Below are positions 32,867 through 41,409 of a DNA stretch of 64,000 nucleotides, one piece after another. The first letter of the stretch is position 1; every line of letters begins with the position of its first letter. The notes under the pieces were generated by a model. That model was not told the origin of the DNA. It saw nothing but the letters and a program-made list of their open reading frames with translations, and searched no databases. Origin of the DNA: JAUVZF01 sp964539385 (GTDB taxonomy: Bacteria > Planctomycetota > Phycisphaerae > FEN-1346); contig CAZIJC010000001.1 in NCBI GenBank assembly GCA_964539385.1, forward strand, positions 62,001 through 126,000. Reading direction: 5' to 3'. The position numbers and the translations under genes are program-made.

Positions 32867-33859
32867 TTACTCCCAAACGATGTCGTGGGCATCGACGACA
32901 GGACCGTCCTGGCAGGTCAGCCGATAGGTCCAGCCCTTCTCGCTCGCAGGGTCGCGCATCTTCGCGGCGCACGAGAGGCACACGCCGATGCCGCAGCCCA
33001 TGAAGCACTCGAGCGACACCTGGCACGGCGCCCCGCGCCGCTCCGCCAGCCGGGCCAGAGCCCGCATCATGCGCTGCGGCCCGCATCCGTACAGGGCGAT
33101 GGCCTGCTCGTCGCCCACGTTCTTCAGGCGCCGCCGCACGGCCTCGATTGCCGTTCCGTGAAAGCCGGCCGACCCGTCGTCGGTCGAGAGGATCGTTTCC
33201 ACGTCGATGTCGGGGTCCGCGAAACCAGGGCACGGCGCGACCGCGTCGCCCGTGGCCGGAGGCGTCTCGCGAAACACGACGGGCAGTTCCTCGAATGCGG
33301 GCGCGCCGACGATGAGCACGCACGCACGGCCGCGCTCGAGGAACCAGTCCGCCAGGCCGAAGATCGGGGCTACACCGCACCCGCCGCCGACCAGGATGCA
33401 GAGGCGGTTGTCGCCGGGCAGCATGAAGTGGTTGCCCAGCGGACCGACGACGTCGATGGGCGTGCCCGGCGGCCGCGCCGCCAGAAACCGCGTGCCGGAG
33501 CCGACCTGCCGCACCAGCATCTCCAGCCGCACGTTCGCCCCGCTGCGCAGGACGCGCGAGACGCTCAAGGGGCGCCGGACGAAGGGCCACTTCCTGCGAC
33601 CGAGTTCCAGGCCGGTGGCAAGCGGCCACTCGCCGCCCTCCTCCCACGGAAGCGTGCGACGTTCCGAGCCGACGGCCGCGCGCGGGTCCGACTCACACAG
33701 GATGTTGAGGAACTGGCCCGGCAGGCTTTCCCAGGCGGCCGGGGCCTCGAGGACGAGGCGGACGTAATCGCGGCCGGCCTGCCTTCGCTCAACGAGCGGC
33801 AGGTCCAGCCGCTGCGGCGGCGACGTGTCGCGCTGCGCGTTCAGCGATTCAGTAACCAT
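32867..33859 (-). CDS. pyrK: Dihydroorotate dehydrogenase electron-transfer subunit
   Basis: A 330-residue flavoprotein of the ferredoxin-reductase type. RRPLSVSRV binds FAD, LVGGGCGVAPIFGLADW binds NAD(H), and CFMGCGIGVCLSC plus a later Cys (LTCQDG) hold the [2Fe-2S] cluster, the hallmark of PyrK. It passes electrons from PyrD to NAD. The usual length is about 250-260. The extra residues are an insertion near residue 65-90 and another near 195-225. It is divergent from rimO, and the 200-nt gap between them holds the rimO promoter. No clear ribosome binding site precedes the ATG at 33859. Confidence 0.93.
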   Translation of the reverse strand: MVTESLNAQRDTSPPQRLDLPLVERRQAGRDYVRLVLEAPAAWESLPGQFLNILCESDPRAAVGSERRTLPWEEGGEWPLATGLELGRRKWPFVRRPLSVSRVLRSGANVRLEMLVRQVGSGTRFLAARPPGTPIDVVGPLGNHFMLPGDNRLCILVGGGCGVAPIFGLADWFLERGRACVLIVGAPAFEELPVVFRETPPATGDAVAPCPGFADPDIDVETILSTDDGSAGFHGTAIEAVRRRLKNVGDEQAIALYGCGPQRMMRALARLAERRGAPCQVSLECFMGCGIGVCLSCAAKMRDPASEKGWTYRLTCQDGPVVDAHDIVWE

Positions 33860-33975
33860 GTTGCGGGTGCCCGTGGCCCGTGGTTTCGGCTCAGCGATTA
33901 TCGGCCGGCCTGCGGATGATTCAAGGCTTTTCCACGCGCCGCAGCCTCACGCCGTGTGCCGCGGGTCGTTTTCGC

Positions 33976-34004
33976 TTTACACTCGGGCGCCCGCGACATA
34001 GACT
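33976..34004 (+). promoter_or_regulatory. Promoter of rimO-pgsA
   Basis: TTTACA (33976-33981) and TAGACT (33999-34004) are 17 nt apart. The start would lie near 34011, about 50 nt before the rimO ATG at 34060, with GGAGGGGGG in between. Confidence 0.6.
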
Positions 34005-34059
34005 GGCCGGCTCACCGCCGGTGCCGGAGGGGGGCAGCGGCTCGCGTGCCGCCGAAGTC

Positions 34060-35466
34060 ATGCCTGAAAACCCATTGCCTGCGCTTGCGCTGGTCAGCCT
34101 CGGATGTTCCAAGAACCTCGTGGACGCCGAGCGCATGCTCGCCTGCCTCACCCTCGACGGGTTCGCCGTCACCGCCGACCCGGACGGGGCCGACGTCGCC
34201 ATCGTCAACACGTGCGGCTTCATCGACCTGGCGCGGGCCGAAAGCGACCAGCACATCGATGCCTTCGAGGAGATGAAACGCGACGGCCGCATCGGCCACG
34301 TCGTCGTCGCCGGCTGCATGGCCCAGCGGTACGGGCGCGAAATCCTCCGGCGTCATCCGGACGTGGACGCCGTCGTCGGCCTGGCCGAGCGCGACCGATT
34401 GCCCGAGATCTGCCGCCACGTCCTCGGGGCCAAACAGGGCAAGCGGACACGAAAGCGCAGCGGTGCGCGATCGGCCTCCGCCCACGCGCCCCTGGTGCGC
34501 GTCGGCCCTGTGGCGTCGGCCGTGCCGGACGACCGCGAGCGGCTGCGCCTGACGCCCCGCCACTATGCGTACCTTCGGATCACGGAAGGCTGCGACAACG
34601 GCTGCGCGTACTGTGCTATCCCTGAGATTCGCGGCCCTCTTCGCTCGAAGCCGGCCGAACTGGTCCTGGAAGAGGCCGAGGAACTCGTCGCCGACGGCGC
34701 GAAGGAACTGGTGCTCATCGGCCAGGACACCACGGCTTACGGCCGCGAGCGTCCGGAGAGCGGGCGGCACGTCGTGGACCTTCTGGAGGACCTGTGCGAG
34801 CGGTCCGGGGCGCGTTGGATCCGCCTGATGTACGCGCATCCGGCGTCGTTTCCGCCGGACCTCATCGCCCGGTTTGCCGCCGGACCGCCGCTGGTGCCGT
34901 ACGTCGATCTGCCGCTCCAGCACATCACCTCGCGGATATTGGAGAGCATGGGCCGGCACGTGAACCGGGCACAGATTCAGGATCTTATCAACCGCCTGCG
35001 CGCCGCGGCGCCCGACATGGCCATCCGCACATCCTTTCTCGTGGGCTACCCCGGCGAGACGGAGGCCGACTTCGAGGAACTATTGAGTTTTGTCGAAAAA
35101 GTTCGCTTTGACCACGTCGGCGTATTCGTGTACAGTCTCGAAGACGGTACGCGTGCGGCAGCGCTGCCGGACCGCGTCCCGGTGGAGGTGGCGCGGCAGC
35201 GGTGGGAGCGCCTGATGGCAGCGGCCGAGGCGCTCGCGCACGAGGCGGCGGCGCAGCGCGTCGGCGAGACGCTCAGCGTCCTCGTTGACGGCGCCGACGC
35301 CGGCGGCCGCCTGGCGGCACGCCACGCGGGTCAGGCGCCCGAGGTGGACAGCGTGGTGCTGCTGCCGCCCGGCGCCGCCGCCGTGGGCGAGTTCTGCACC
35401 GTCCGCGTGACCGGTGCCGAGGGGTACGACCTTGTTGCAGACGTGACGAAAGACACCAGCGCATGA
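34060..35466 (+). CDS. rimO: Ribosomal protein S12 methylthiotransferase RimO
   Basis: A 468-residue radical-SAM enzyme that methylthiolates Asp89 of ribosomal protein S12. The N-terminal MTTase domain has three cluster cysteines, Cys16 (LGCSKN), Cys52 (NTCGF) and Cys86 (AGCMAQ). The radical-SAM motif is Cys178, Cys182, Cys185 in EGCDNGCAYC, followed by IPEIRGPLRSK, which favours RimO over MiaB. A TRAM domain closes the chain. A basic insertion near residues 124-145 (KQGKRTRKRSG) is unusual. The frame is open further upstream, but the ATG at 34060 matches the family start. The stop overlaps the pgsA start as ATGA. Confidence 0.94.
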   Translation: MPENPLPALALVSLGCSKNLVDAERMLACLTLDGFAVTADPDGADVAIVNTCGFIDLARAESDQHIDAFEEMKRDGRIGHVVVAGCMAQRYGREILRRHPDVDAVVGLAERDRLPEICRHVLGAKQGKRTRKRSGARSASAHAPLVRVGPVASAVPDDRERLRLTPRHYAYLRITEGCDNGCAYCAIPEIRGPLRSKPAELVLEEAEELVADGAKELVLIGQDTTAYGRERPESGRHVVDLLEDLCERSGARWIRLMYAHPASFPPDLIARFAAGPPLVPYVDLPLQHITSRILESMGRHVNRAQIQDLINRLRAAAPDMAIRTSFLVGYPGETEADFEELLSFVEKVRFDHVGVFVYSLEDGTRAAALPDRVPVEVARQRWERLMAAAEALAHEAAAQRVGETLSVLVDGADAGGRLAARHAGQAPEVDSVVLLPPGAAAVGEFCTVRVTGAEGYDLVADVTKDTSA

Positions 35467-36086
35467 CTCGCCACATTCCGAACCTGCTGACGCTCACCCG
35501 CTTCTTCATGGCGATCGCGTTCTTCATCATCCTGGGCTTCCACGACGCCGAGCGCGACTGGGGTTGGCCCGTTCTGGACGTGGCGTTTGTGGTATTCCTC
35601 GTGGCGGTGTGCACCGACATGGTGGACGGGTACCTGGCCCGTCGGCTGGGTCACCAGACGGTCTTCGGCCGCATCGCCGACCCGTTCGTCGATAAGATCA
35701 TCATCTGCGGCGCGCTCGTATATATGGTCGGCAAGCACTTCCTGGTGCTGGGCGAAGTGGGTTCCGCCCCGGTGAACCTTGCCGGCTGGCAGACGTGGAT
35801 GGTGGTGCTCATCATCGCGCGGGAACTGCTGGTGACGGGGATGCGCAGTTTCAGCGAGTCGCACGGCATCCCGTTTGCCGCCTCCCAGAGCGGCAAGGTC
35901 AAGATGATCCTTCAGTGCACGGCCATCTCGTGGTCCATTTTCTACGTGGCCCACTGGACCGACGGGCCCGCATGGACGGAGGTGGTCCGCGACATCCTCG
36001 TCTGGGCGACGACCCTGTTCACGGGCGCGAGCGGCCTGGTGTACGTCAAGCGGGCGTACGATCTGCTTCGCCTGCCGCCCGAGTGA
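35463..36086 (+). CDS. pgsA: CDP-diacylglycerol-glycerol-3-phosphate 3-phosphatidyltransferase
   Basis: A 207-residue integral membrane enzyme making phosphatidylglycerol phosphate. The CDP-alcohol phosphatidyltransferase motif DxxDGxxARxxxxxxxxGxxxDxxxD is complete in TDMVDGYLARRLGHQTVFGR followed by IADPFVDK. The start NLLTLTRFFMA is typical. About five to six membrane helices are expected. Translation is coupled to rimO by a 4-bp overlap. Other CDP-alcohol transferases share the motif, but length and N-terminus support PgsA. Confidence 0.92.
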   Translation: MTRHIPNLLTLTRFFMAIAFFIILGFHDAERDWGWPVLDVAFVVFLVAVCTDMVDGYLARRLGHQTVFGRIADPFVDKIIICGALVYMVGKHFLVLGEVGSAPVNLAGWQTWMVVLIIARELLVTGMRSFSESHGIPFAASQSGKVKMILQCTAISWSIFYVAHWTDGPAWTEVVRDILVWATTLFTGASGLVYVKRAYDLLRLPPE

Positions 36087-36169
36087 GGGTCATCCTACCG
36101 CCGGCGCTATCGGGATAAGAAGCGAATCGTTCGCAGTCGTATGGGCCTGTGGAAGAAAGGGGTTGGATC

Positions 36170-37636
36170 GTGAAACGTAGCGAGTTGACACGTCGCCGTT
36201 TTCTCAAGTCCATCGCGGTGGGCGCCGCCGCCGGGTTTTTCACCTGCCGCGCGTTCGGCCAGGCCAAACCGAAACCGCCGCCCAACCTCGTCTTCATCTT
36301 TGCCGACGACCAGTGTTTCAGCACGGTCCATGCCCTGACGAACCCCGAGGTCGAGACGCCTAACCTGGACCGCCTGGTGGCGGGCGGCACGACGTTCACG
36401 CACGCCTACAACCAGGGCTCGTGGTCCGGCGCCGTGTGCATCGCCAGCCGCACCATGCTCAACACGGGCCTGTTTCTGTGGCACGCGCGCGACGTCTACA
36501 AGACGGCCGACAAGACGTTCCGCGAGCGGGGCCGCCTGTGGTCGCAGTTGATCGAGGCGTGCGGCTACGAGACCTACATGACGGGCAAATGGCACCTGAA
36601 GGCCGACGCGAGCAAGGCGTTCACGTACTCGACGCACATACGCGCCGGGATGCCGCGCCAGACCAAGGCGGGATATAACCGCCCCATCGAGGGCAAGCCC
36701 GACCCCTGGAAACCGTGGGACACGAAGTTCGGCGGCTACTGGGAAGGCGGCAAACACTGGAGCGAAGTGCTCGGCGACGACGCCGCCGGATTCCTGCAGC
36801 AGGCGTCGAAGAAGGACAAGCCGTTCTTCATGTACCTGGCCTTCAACGCGCCGCACGACCCGCGGCAGTCTCCGAAGGCCTATGTCGAGAAGTATCCGCT
36901 TGACCATGTGAAAGTGCCTGTGAACTTTCTGCCGGAATACCCGTACAAAGACAAGATAGGCTGCGGCCGGGGCCTGCGCGACGAGAAACTCGCCCCGTTC
37001 CCCCGCACCCGGTACGCCGTCAAGGTCAACCGCCAGGAGTACTACGCCATCATCACCCACATGGACGCCCAGGTCGGCCGCATCCTGGCCGCCCTCGAGA
37101 AATCCGGCAAGATGGACAACACGTACGTTTTCTTCAGCGCCGACCACGGCCTGGCGGTGGGCCAGCACGGGCTGATGGGCAAGCAAAACCTGTTCGACCA
37201 CAGCGTGCGGGTGCCGCTGATGGTCAACGGTCCGGGAATCCCGGCGGGACGCAAGAACGACACGCCGGTCTACCTTCAGGACATCATGCCGACGACGCTG
37301 GAACTCGCCGGCGCCCGGAAACCCGATCACGTGCAGTTCAACAGCCTGATGCCGCTCATCGACGGACGCCGCAAGACCACCTACGACGCGATCTACGGAG
37401 GCTACCTGCAAAGCCAGCGGATGATTACGGCCGGCGGCTACAAACTGCTCCTCTATCCGAACTGCAACAAGGCGCTGCTGTTCAACCTCAAGGAGGACCC
37501 GTTGGAGATGACCGACCTGGCGGAGCGGCCGGAGCACAAGATGCGCATCCGCAAACTGATGGCGAGGCTCACCGGGCTTCAGAAAGAGACCGGCGACACG
37601 CTCGACCTGAAGGAGTTCTACCCGGAGGCGTTCTGA
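36170..37636 (+). CDS. Tat-exported sulfatase (arylsulfatase family)
   Basis: A 488-residue sulfatase with a twin-arginine signal (LTRRRFLKSIAVGAA). NLVFIFADDQ gives the calcium-binding Asp pair (Asp46, Asp47), and Cys90 in CIASR is the residue to be converted to formylglycine. Ala at the usual Pro position is allowed by the C-x-P/A-x-R rule. Later TGKWHL, YLAFNAPHDP and FFSADHG match the family. Planctomycetes use such enzymes to desulfate algal or animal polysaccharides. No maturation enzyme (anSME or FGE) or sugar hydrolase is adjacent. The start is GTG at 36170, about 8 nt after AAAGGGG. Confidence 0.94.
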   Translation: MKRSELTRRRFLKSIAVGAAAGFFTCRAFGQAKPKPPPNLVFIFADDQCFSTVHALTNPEVETPNLDRLVAGGTTFTHAYNQGSWSGAVCIASRTMLNTGLFLWHARDVYKTADKTFRERGRLWSQLIEACGYETYMTGKWHLKADASKAFTYSTHIRAGMPRQTKAGYNRPIEGKPDPWKPWDTKFGGYWEGGKHWSEVLGDDAAGFLQQASKKDKPFFMYLAFNAPHDPRQSPKAYVEKYPLDHVKVPVNFLPEYPYKDKIGCGRGLRDEKLAPFPRTRYAVKVNRQEYYAIITHMDAQVGRILAALEKSGKMDNTYVFFSADHGLAVGQHGLMGKQNLFDHSVRVPLMVNGPGIPAGRKNDTPVYLQDIMPTTLELAGARKPDHVQFNSLMPLIDGRRKTTYDAIYGGYLQSQRMITAGGYKLLLYPNCNKALLFNLKEDPLEMTDLAERPEHKMRIRKLMARLTGLQKETGDTLDLKEFYPEAF

Positions 37637-37691
37637 CGACCCGGCTGCGGCGGCGCTTGGCGTCCCACCCGTGACGAGGAAGGGGATATAT

Positions 37692-39269
37692 ATGTCGGAA
37701 TTAGTGATTCCCGAGCGGCTGAACGCGGCCGCCGTCTTTGTCGATACCCACGTGGCCGAGGGCCGCGGCGACGAGGTCGCCATCGTGTGCGGCGAGCGAA
37801 CCGTCACCTACGGCGACCTGCACGAAGGGGTCAACCGGTTCGGAAACGCCCTCAAGGACCTGGGCGTCCGCATGGAAGAGCGTGTGGCCATCCTCGTGCC
37901 GGACACGCCCGAGTTCCCGTTCACCTTCTTCGGGACGATGAAGACCGGCGCGGTGGCCATTCCGATGAACACCCTCCTCATGCCCGCCGACTACGAGTAT
38001 CTGCTCAACGACAGCCGCGCGCGCGTTCTCGTGGTCCACTCGTCGCTCCTGGACCGCATCACCGCAATCCGCGACAACCTGAAATACCTGGAGCACGTCT
38101 TCGTCTCGGGCGAGGAGGTGGAAGGCTACCCGAGCCTCGAAGGCGTCATGGAGAAGGCCTCGCCGAAACTGGCGCCCGCCGACACGAGCAAAGACGATGC
38201 CGCGTTCTGGCTGTACAGTTCCGGCACGACGGGCTTTCCGAAAGGGGCGATCCACCTGCACCACGACATGATCGTGGAGGCCGACCTGTACGCGAGAGAT
38301 ATCCTGGGGCTTAAGGCATCTGACGTATGCTTTTCGGTAGCGAAGTTATTCTTCGCCTACGGGCTGGGCAACGGCCTCTATTTCGCCTTGCGCGTCGGGG
38401 GCACGAACGTGCTCCTGCCGGGCAGGCCGACGCCCGCGGCGGTCTTCGAGGTCATCGACACGCAGGAGCCGACGGTCTTCTACAGCGTTCCCACGAGTTA
38501 CGCCGCCCTGCTCCACACCGCCGAGAAAGAGGGGCGGACGAGTTTGGGCAAGGTCCGCATGTGCGTCTCGGCCGGCGAGCCGCTGCCGAAGCCCATCTTC
38601 GAGAAGTGGCGCGACCGTTTCGGCGTCGAGATACTCGACGGCATCGGCTCGACCGAAATCCTGCACATCTTCATCTCGAATCGGCCCGGCCGGGCGAAGG
38701 CGGGCAGCACGGGCGAGGTCGTCCCCGGCTACGAGGCAAGGATTGTTGACGACGCCGGCGGCGAGATGCCGACCGGCGAGATCGGCAACCTGCTCATCAA
38801 AGGCGACAGCATCGCGCTGGGCTACTGGAACAAGCACGAGCAGACCAAGCATACCTTCCTCGGCGAATGGATCGACACCCACGACAAGTTCAAGGTGGAC
38901 GAAGATGGCTTCTACTGGTACGCCGGCCGCAGCGACGACATGATGAAGGTCAGCGGCATGTCCGTCTGGCCGACCGACGTCGAGGCGATCCTCCAGGAGC
39001 ATCCGGCCGTTCTCGAGAGCGGCATCGCCGCTGCGCCCGACAACGAGGGACTCATCAAGCCGTACGCCTACATCGTGCTGAAGGACGGACACGACCCGTC
39101 GGACGAACTCGCCAGGGAACTCCAGGACTTCGTCAAGAGCAAGACGGCCAAGTACAAGTATCCTCGGTGGGTCCAGTTTGTGGACGCCCTGCCGAAGACA
39201 GCCACGGGCAAGATCAAGCGGTTCCGCCTGCGCGAGATGGCGGCCAAGACAACGTCGCAGCAACAGTAG
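37692..39269 (+). CDS. Benzoate-CoA ligase-like acyl-CoA synthetase
   Basis: A 525-residue adenylate-forming enzyme with the ATP loop YSSGTTGFPKG (residues 175-185), AKLFFAYGLGNGLYF, DGIGSTEILHIFISN, GEWIDTHDKF and the late PKTATGKIKRF Lys. The FAYGLGNGL and GSTEILHIFISN segments and overall length are those of benzoate-CoA ligases (BadA/BCL), which activate benzoate and analogues to CoA thioesters. Other aryl or alkyl acids cannot be excluded. The ATG at 37692 follows AGGAAGGGG. It is convergent with the KAS III gene (12 nt between stops), next to a cluster including BcrA- and BcrC-like genes, supporting a role in acyl-CoA metabolism. Confidence 0.88.
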   Translation: MSELVIPERLNAAAVFVDTHVAEGRGDEVAIVCGERTVTYGDLHEGVNRFGNALKDLGVRMEERVAILVPDTPEFPFTFFGTMKTGAVAIPMNTLLMPADYEYLLNDSRARVLVVHSSLLDRITAIRDNLKYLEHVFVSGEEVEGYPSLEGVMEKASPKLAPADTSKDDAAFWLYSSGTTGFPKGAIHLHHDMIVEADLYARDILGLKASDVCFSVAKLFFAYGLGNGLYFALRVGGTNVLLPGRPTPAAVFEVIDTQEPTVFYSVPTSYAALLHTAEKEGRTSLGKVRMCVSAGEPLPKPIFEKWRDRFGVEILDGIGSTEILHIFISNRPGRAKAGSTGEVVPGYEARIVDDAGGEMPTGEIGNLLIKGDSIALGYWNKHEQTKHTFLGEWIDTHDKFKVDEDGFYWYAGRSDDMMKVSGMSVWPTDVEAILQEHPAVLESGIAAAPDNEGLIKPYAYIVLKDGHDPSDELARELQDFVKSKTAKYKYPRWVQFVDALPKTATGKIKRFRLREMAAKTTSQQQ

Positions 39270-39281
39270 CCCGGGCGGCGG

Positions 39282-40283
39282 CTACATCCTGAGCAGCGCC
39301 GAGCCCCAGACGAAGCCCGACCCGAACGCCACCAGCAGCACCAGGCTCCCCTCGGTCACCATCCCGCTGCGGCGGGCCTGGTCGAAGGCAATCGGCAGGC
39401 ACGCCGACGCTATGTTGCCGTACTTCTCGACGTTCACGAACACCTTCTCCGGCGGCGCCCCGGTGCGCTCGATGATGGCTTCCAGCATTCGCAGGTTCGC
39501 CTGATGGGGAATGAGCACGTCGATGTCGTCCATGGTCAGGCCGTTGACTTCGAGCGACTCCAGCGCCGCCTCCGACATCCTCGCCACGCCGTGTTCGAAG
39601 ACCGTCCTTCCATCCATTCGGAAGTGGACGCGGCCGGCGTCGATATCGTCTTTGGTAATCGTCTGCATTCGGCCCAGCGCGCTGCCCGGCGCGGCCGTGT
39701 AGAGGGCCTTGGCATGGCTGCCGTCGCCGTGAAGGAGGGTCGAGAGGATTCCTTTTTCACCGTCGTCCGACGGTCCGACGACGGCGGCCCCCGCGCCGTC
39801 GCCCAGGAGGATGGCGATGTTGCGGCCGTCGTACGACCCGTCCATGCGTTTCGAGAGCACCTCGCTGCACGCGATAAGCACGTGCCGGTAGGTGCCCGCC
39901 CGGACGAAGTGGTCGGCGATGGCGAGGCCGTAGATCAGGCCGGCGCACTGCTGGCGTATGTCCATGACGGCGATGCCCGGCAGGTCGAGTTTGGCCTGGA
40001 GAAAGAACGCGCACCCCGGATCGGCGTGGTCGGGCGTGATGGTGTTCATGATAAGAAGGTCGATGTCTTTCATGTTGATGCCGGCGTCCTCGACCGCTGC
40101 CCGGCACGCCTCGGCCGCCAGGTCCGTCGCGCTGACGTCCGCCTCCGCGTGCCGCCTCTCGCGGACGCCCGTCCGCGTTACGATAAACTCGTCACTGGTC
40201 TCCATCATCTTCATGACGTCGAAGTTCGTGACGACCTTCGGCGGCACATAGTGCCCGGTTCCCACGACGCGCGACTGTGGCAT
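39282..40283 (-). CDS. 3-oxoacyl-ACP synthase III-like (KAS III) condensing enzyme
   Basis: A 333-residue thiolase-fold protein. The start SRVVGTGHYVPPKVVTN, SDEFIVTRTGVRERR and the catalytic triad Cys113 (QQCAGL), His260 (IPHQANLRM) and Asn290 (EKYGNIAS) are all present. FabH starts fatty acid synthesis from acetyl-CoA; related enzymes condense other acyl-CoAs, and placement in an acyl-CoA cluster rather than with fab genes suggests such a role. The start ATG at 40283 follows GAGAGGA. It is the last gene of the minus-strand set and is separated from the MBL gene by stacked hairpins. Confidence 0.92.
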   Translation of the reverse strand: MPQSRVVGTGHYVPPKVVTNFDVMKMMETSDEFIVTRTGVRERRHAEADVSATDLAAEACRAAVEDAGINMKDIDLLIMNTITPDHADPGCAFFLQAKLDLPGIAVMDIRQQCAGLIYGLAIADHFVRAGTYRHVLIACSEVLSKRMDGSYDGRNIAILLGDGAGAAVVGPSDDGEKGILSTLLHGDGSHAKALYTAAPGSALGRMQTITKDDIDAGRVHFRMDGRTVFEHGVARMSEAALESLEVNGLTMDDIDVLIPHQANLRMLEAIIERTGAPPEKVFVNVEKYGNIASACLPIAFDQARRSGMVTEGSLVLLVAFGSGFVWGSALLRM

Positions 40284-40336
40284 GTCAGTCCTCTCAGAAA
40301 GGCCTTCAATTGACCTCGGTAAAACTAAAGTCACAG

Positions 40337-40462
40337 GTGTGGCACGGCTGGCTTGTCCAGCCGTGTATGCTGGATAGCCTGTCCACGGCCGGGCAAGCCG
40401 GCCGTGCCACACGCGTTTTCGCCGCCGCACACGCGGTGGGCAAGACTGCCCACCGCGCAAAA
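40337..40462. repeat. Stacked palindromic repeats between MBL and KAS III genes
   Basis: Three hairpins fill the 193-nt gap. CACGGCTGG-CTTGT-CCAGCCGTG lies at 40343-40365, CACGGCCGG-GCAAG-CCGGCCGTG at 40384-40406, and GCGGTGGGCA-AGAC-TGCCCACCGC at 40433-40456. The first two are enclosed by the perfect inverted pair GTGTGGCACGGC (40337-40348) and GCCGTGCCACAC (40401-40412). They could weaken transcription into the KAS III gene. Confidence 0.85.
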
Positions 40463-40476
40463 CCTGTATCGGACCG

Positions 40477-41409
40477 CTACTTCTCGGGTTCCAGCCCTTC
40501 GTGCCGCAGCGACTGCTTGACCAGCAGGCCGCAGTTCTTCTGGAAGAACTCGAGCGGCAACAACTGCGTCTTCTCGTACACGTTCCCGCCCAGTTCTTCG
40601 GCAATCTGCCGCACCGACTTGCCCGCTTTTGCCTCATCGACGATGCGCCGGTGATAGGCCTCGGTGGCGGCAATCGCGCCGCCGAAGTAGGCCCGGACGT
40701 CCTCGGCCCCCGTGATGACGCCGTTGTGGCTGAGGCACAGGACCTTGGCGCCGAGACCCGCCAGGCGCGTCATCGAATCGAGGTACGCCGCGTAGCCGCT
40801 GAAATAGTTCGGCCACCAGGCGTCGTGTTCCGGCATGTAGTAGCCGGTGGCGTCGGAGATGATGAGCACGCCGCCGCCCGGCTCGTGAAAACTCAGGCTG
40901 CCGTCGCTGTGCCCCGGTGTTTCCAGAACGGTGAACGCGACGTCGTCTGCGACCGCAATCGCATCCCCCTCCTTGATAATGCGGTCAACGGCGATGCGGT
41001 CTTCGGCGAGCGCGTGCGGGTGGTCCTCATCGGTAATCAGCCCGGCCTTCAGCAGCGACCCGGTGAGCGCCTCGTCCACCTGGCGGAACAGCGCGATGGC
41101 CTTCCCGGCCGACAGCACGGCGGCCGCCGGCGCCGACGCCAGGACCGTTATGCCGGGGAACATCTCGCGACACAGCGGCACGGCCATCACGTGGTCCGGA
41201 TGCGCGTGCGTGACGACCAGTTGGGTGATCAAACTCTTCTCGATGCCAAGCATCTCGAGTTGCCGCCGCAGCACGGGACCCATGGCGCCCGTACCGCCTT
41301 CAAACAGAGTGCCCTCGCGCTCGCCCTTGCACAGGAAGAGCGGATACGCGTTCGTTCCGAGCATCAGGAGGTTCGGGGCGACCTCGACCGGGGGATCATT
41401 CATCAGCAT
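40477..41409 (-). CDS. MBL-fold metallohydrolase
   Basis: A 310-residue metallo-beta-lactamase-fold enzyme with the THAHPDH metal motif, TPGHSDGSL (third His) and the metal-bridging Asp in IISDATGYY. A final His (LSHNG) completes two metal sites. A C-terminal helical part (about 80 residues) follows. The class includes thioesterases, lactonases and glyoxalases. In this gene cluster a CoA-thioester hydrolase is a reasonable guess, not shown by sequence. The ATG at 41409 overlaps the activase gene by 7 nt and has AAGGAG 7 nt upstream, so the two are coupled. A second ATG at 41403 is possible. Confidence 0.88.
   Translation of the reverse strand: MLMNDPPVEVAPNLLMLGTNAYPLFLCKGEREGTLFEGGTGAMGPVLRRQLEMLGIEKSLITQLVVTHAHPDHVMAVPLCREMFPGITVLASAPAAAVLSAGKAIALFRQVDEALTGSLLKAGLITDEDHPHALAEDRIAVDRIIKEGDAIAVADDVAFTVLETPGHSDGSLSFHEPGGGVLIISDATGYYMPEHDAWWPNYFSGYAAYLDSMTRLAGLGAKVLCLSHNGVITGAEDVRAYFGGAIAATEAYHRRIVDEAKAGKSVRQIAEELGGNVYEKTQLLPLEFFQKNCGLLVKQSLRHEGLEPEK

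Noticed and set aside
34060..35466. MiaB (tRNA methylthiotransferase) instead of RimO
   Set aside because: The IPEIRGPLRSK segment after the radical-SAM cysteines and the short N-terminus fit RimO better.
39282..40283. Housekeeping FabH of fatty acid synthesis
   Set aside because: The motifs fit KAS III, but no fab or acpP genes are adjacent and the context is acyl-CoA metabolism, so the gene symbol was withheld.
40337..40456. CRISPR array
   Set aside because: The hairpins are not identical direct repeats with regular spacers and no cas gene is near.
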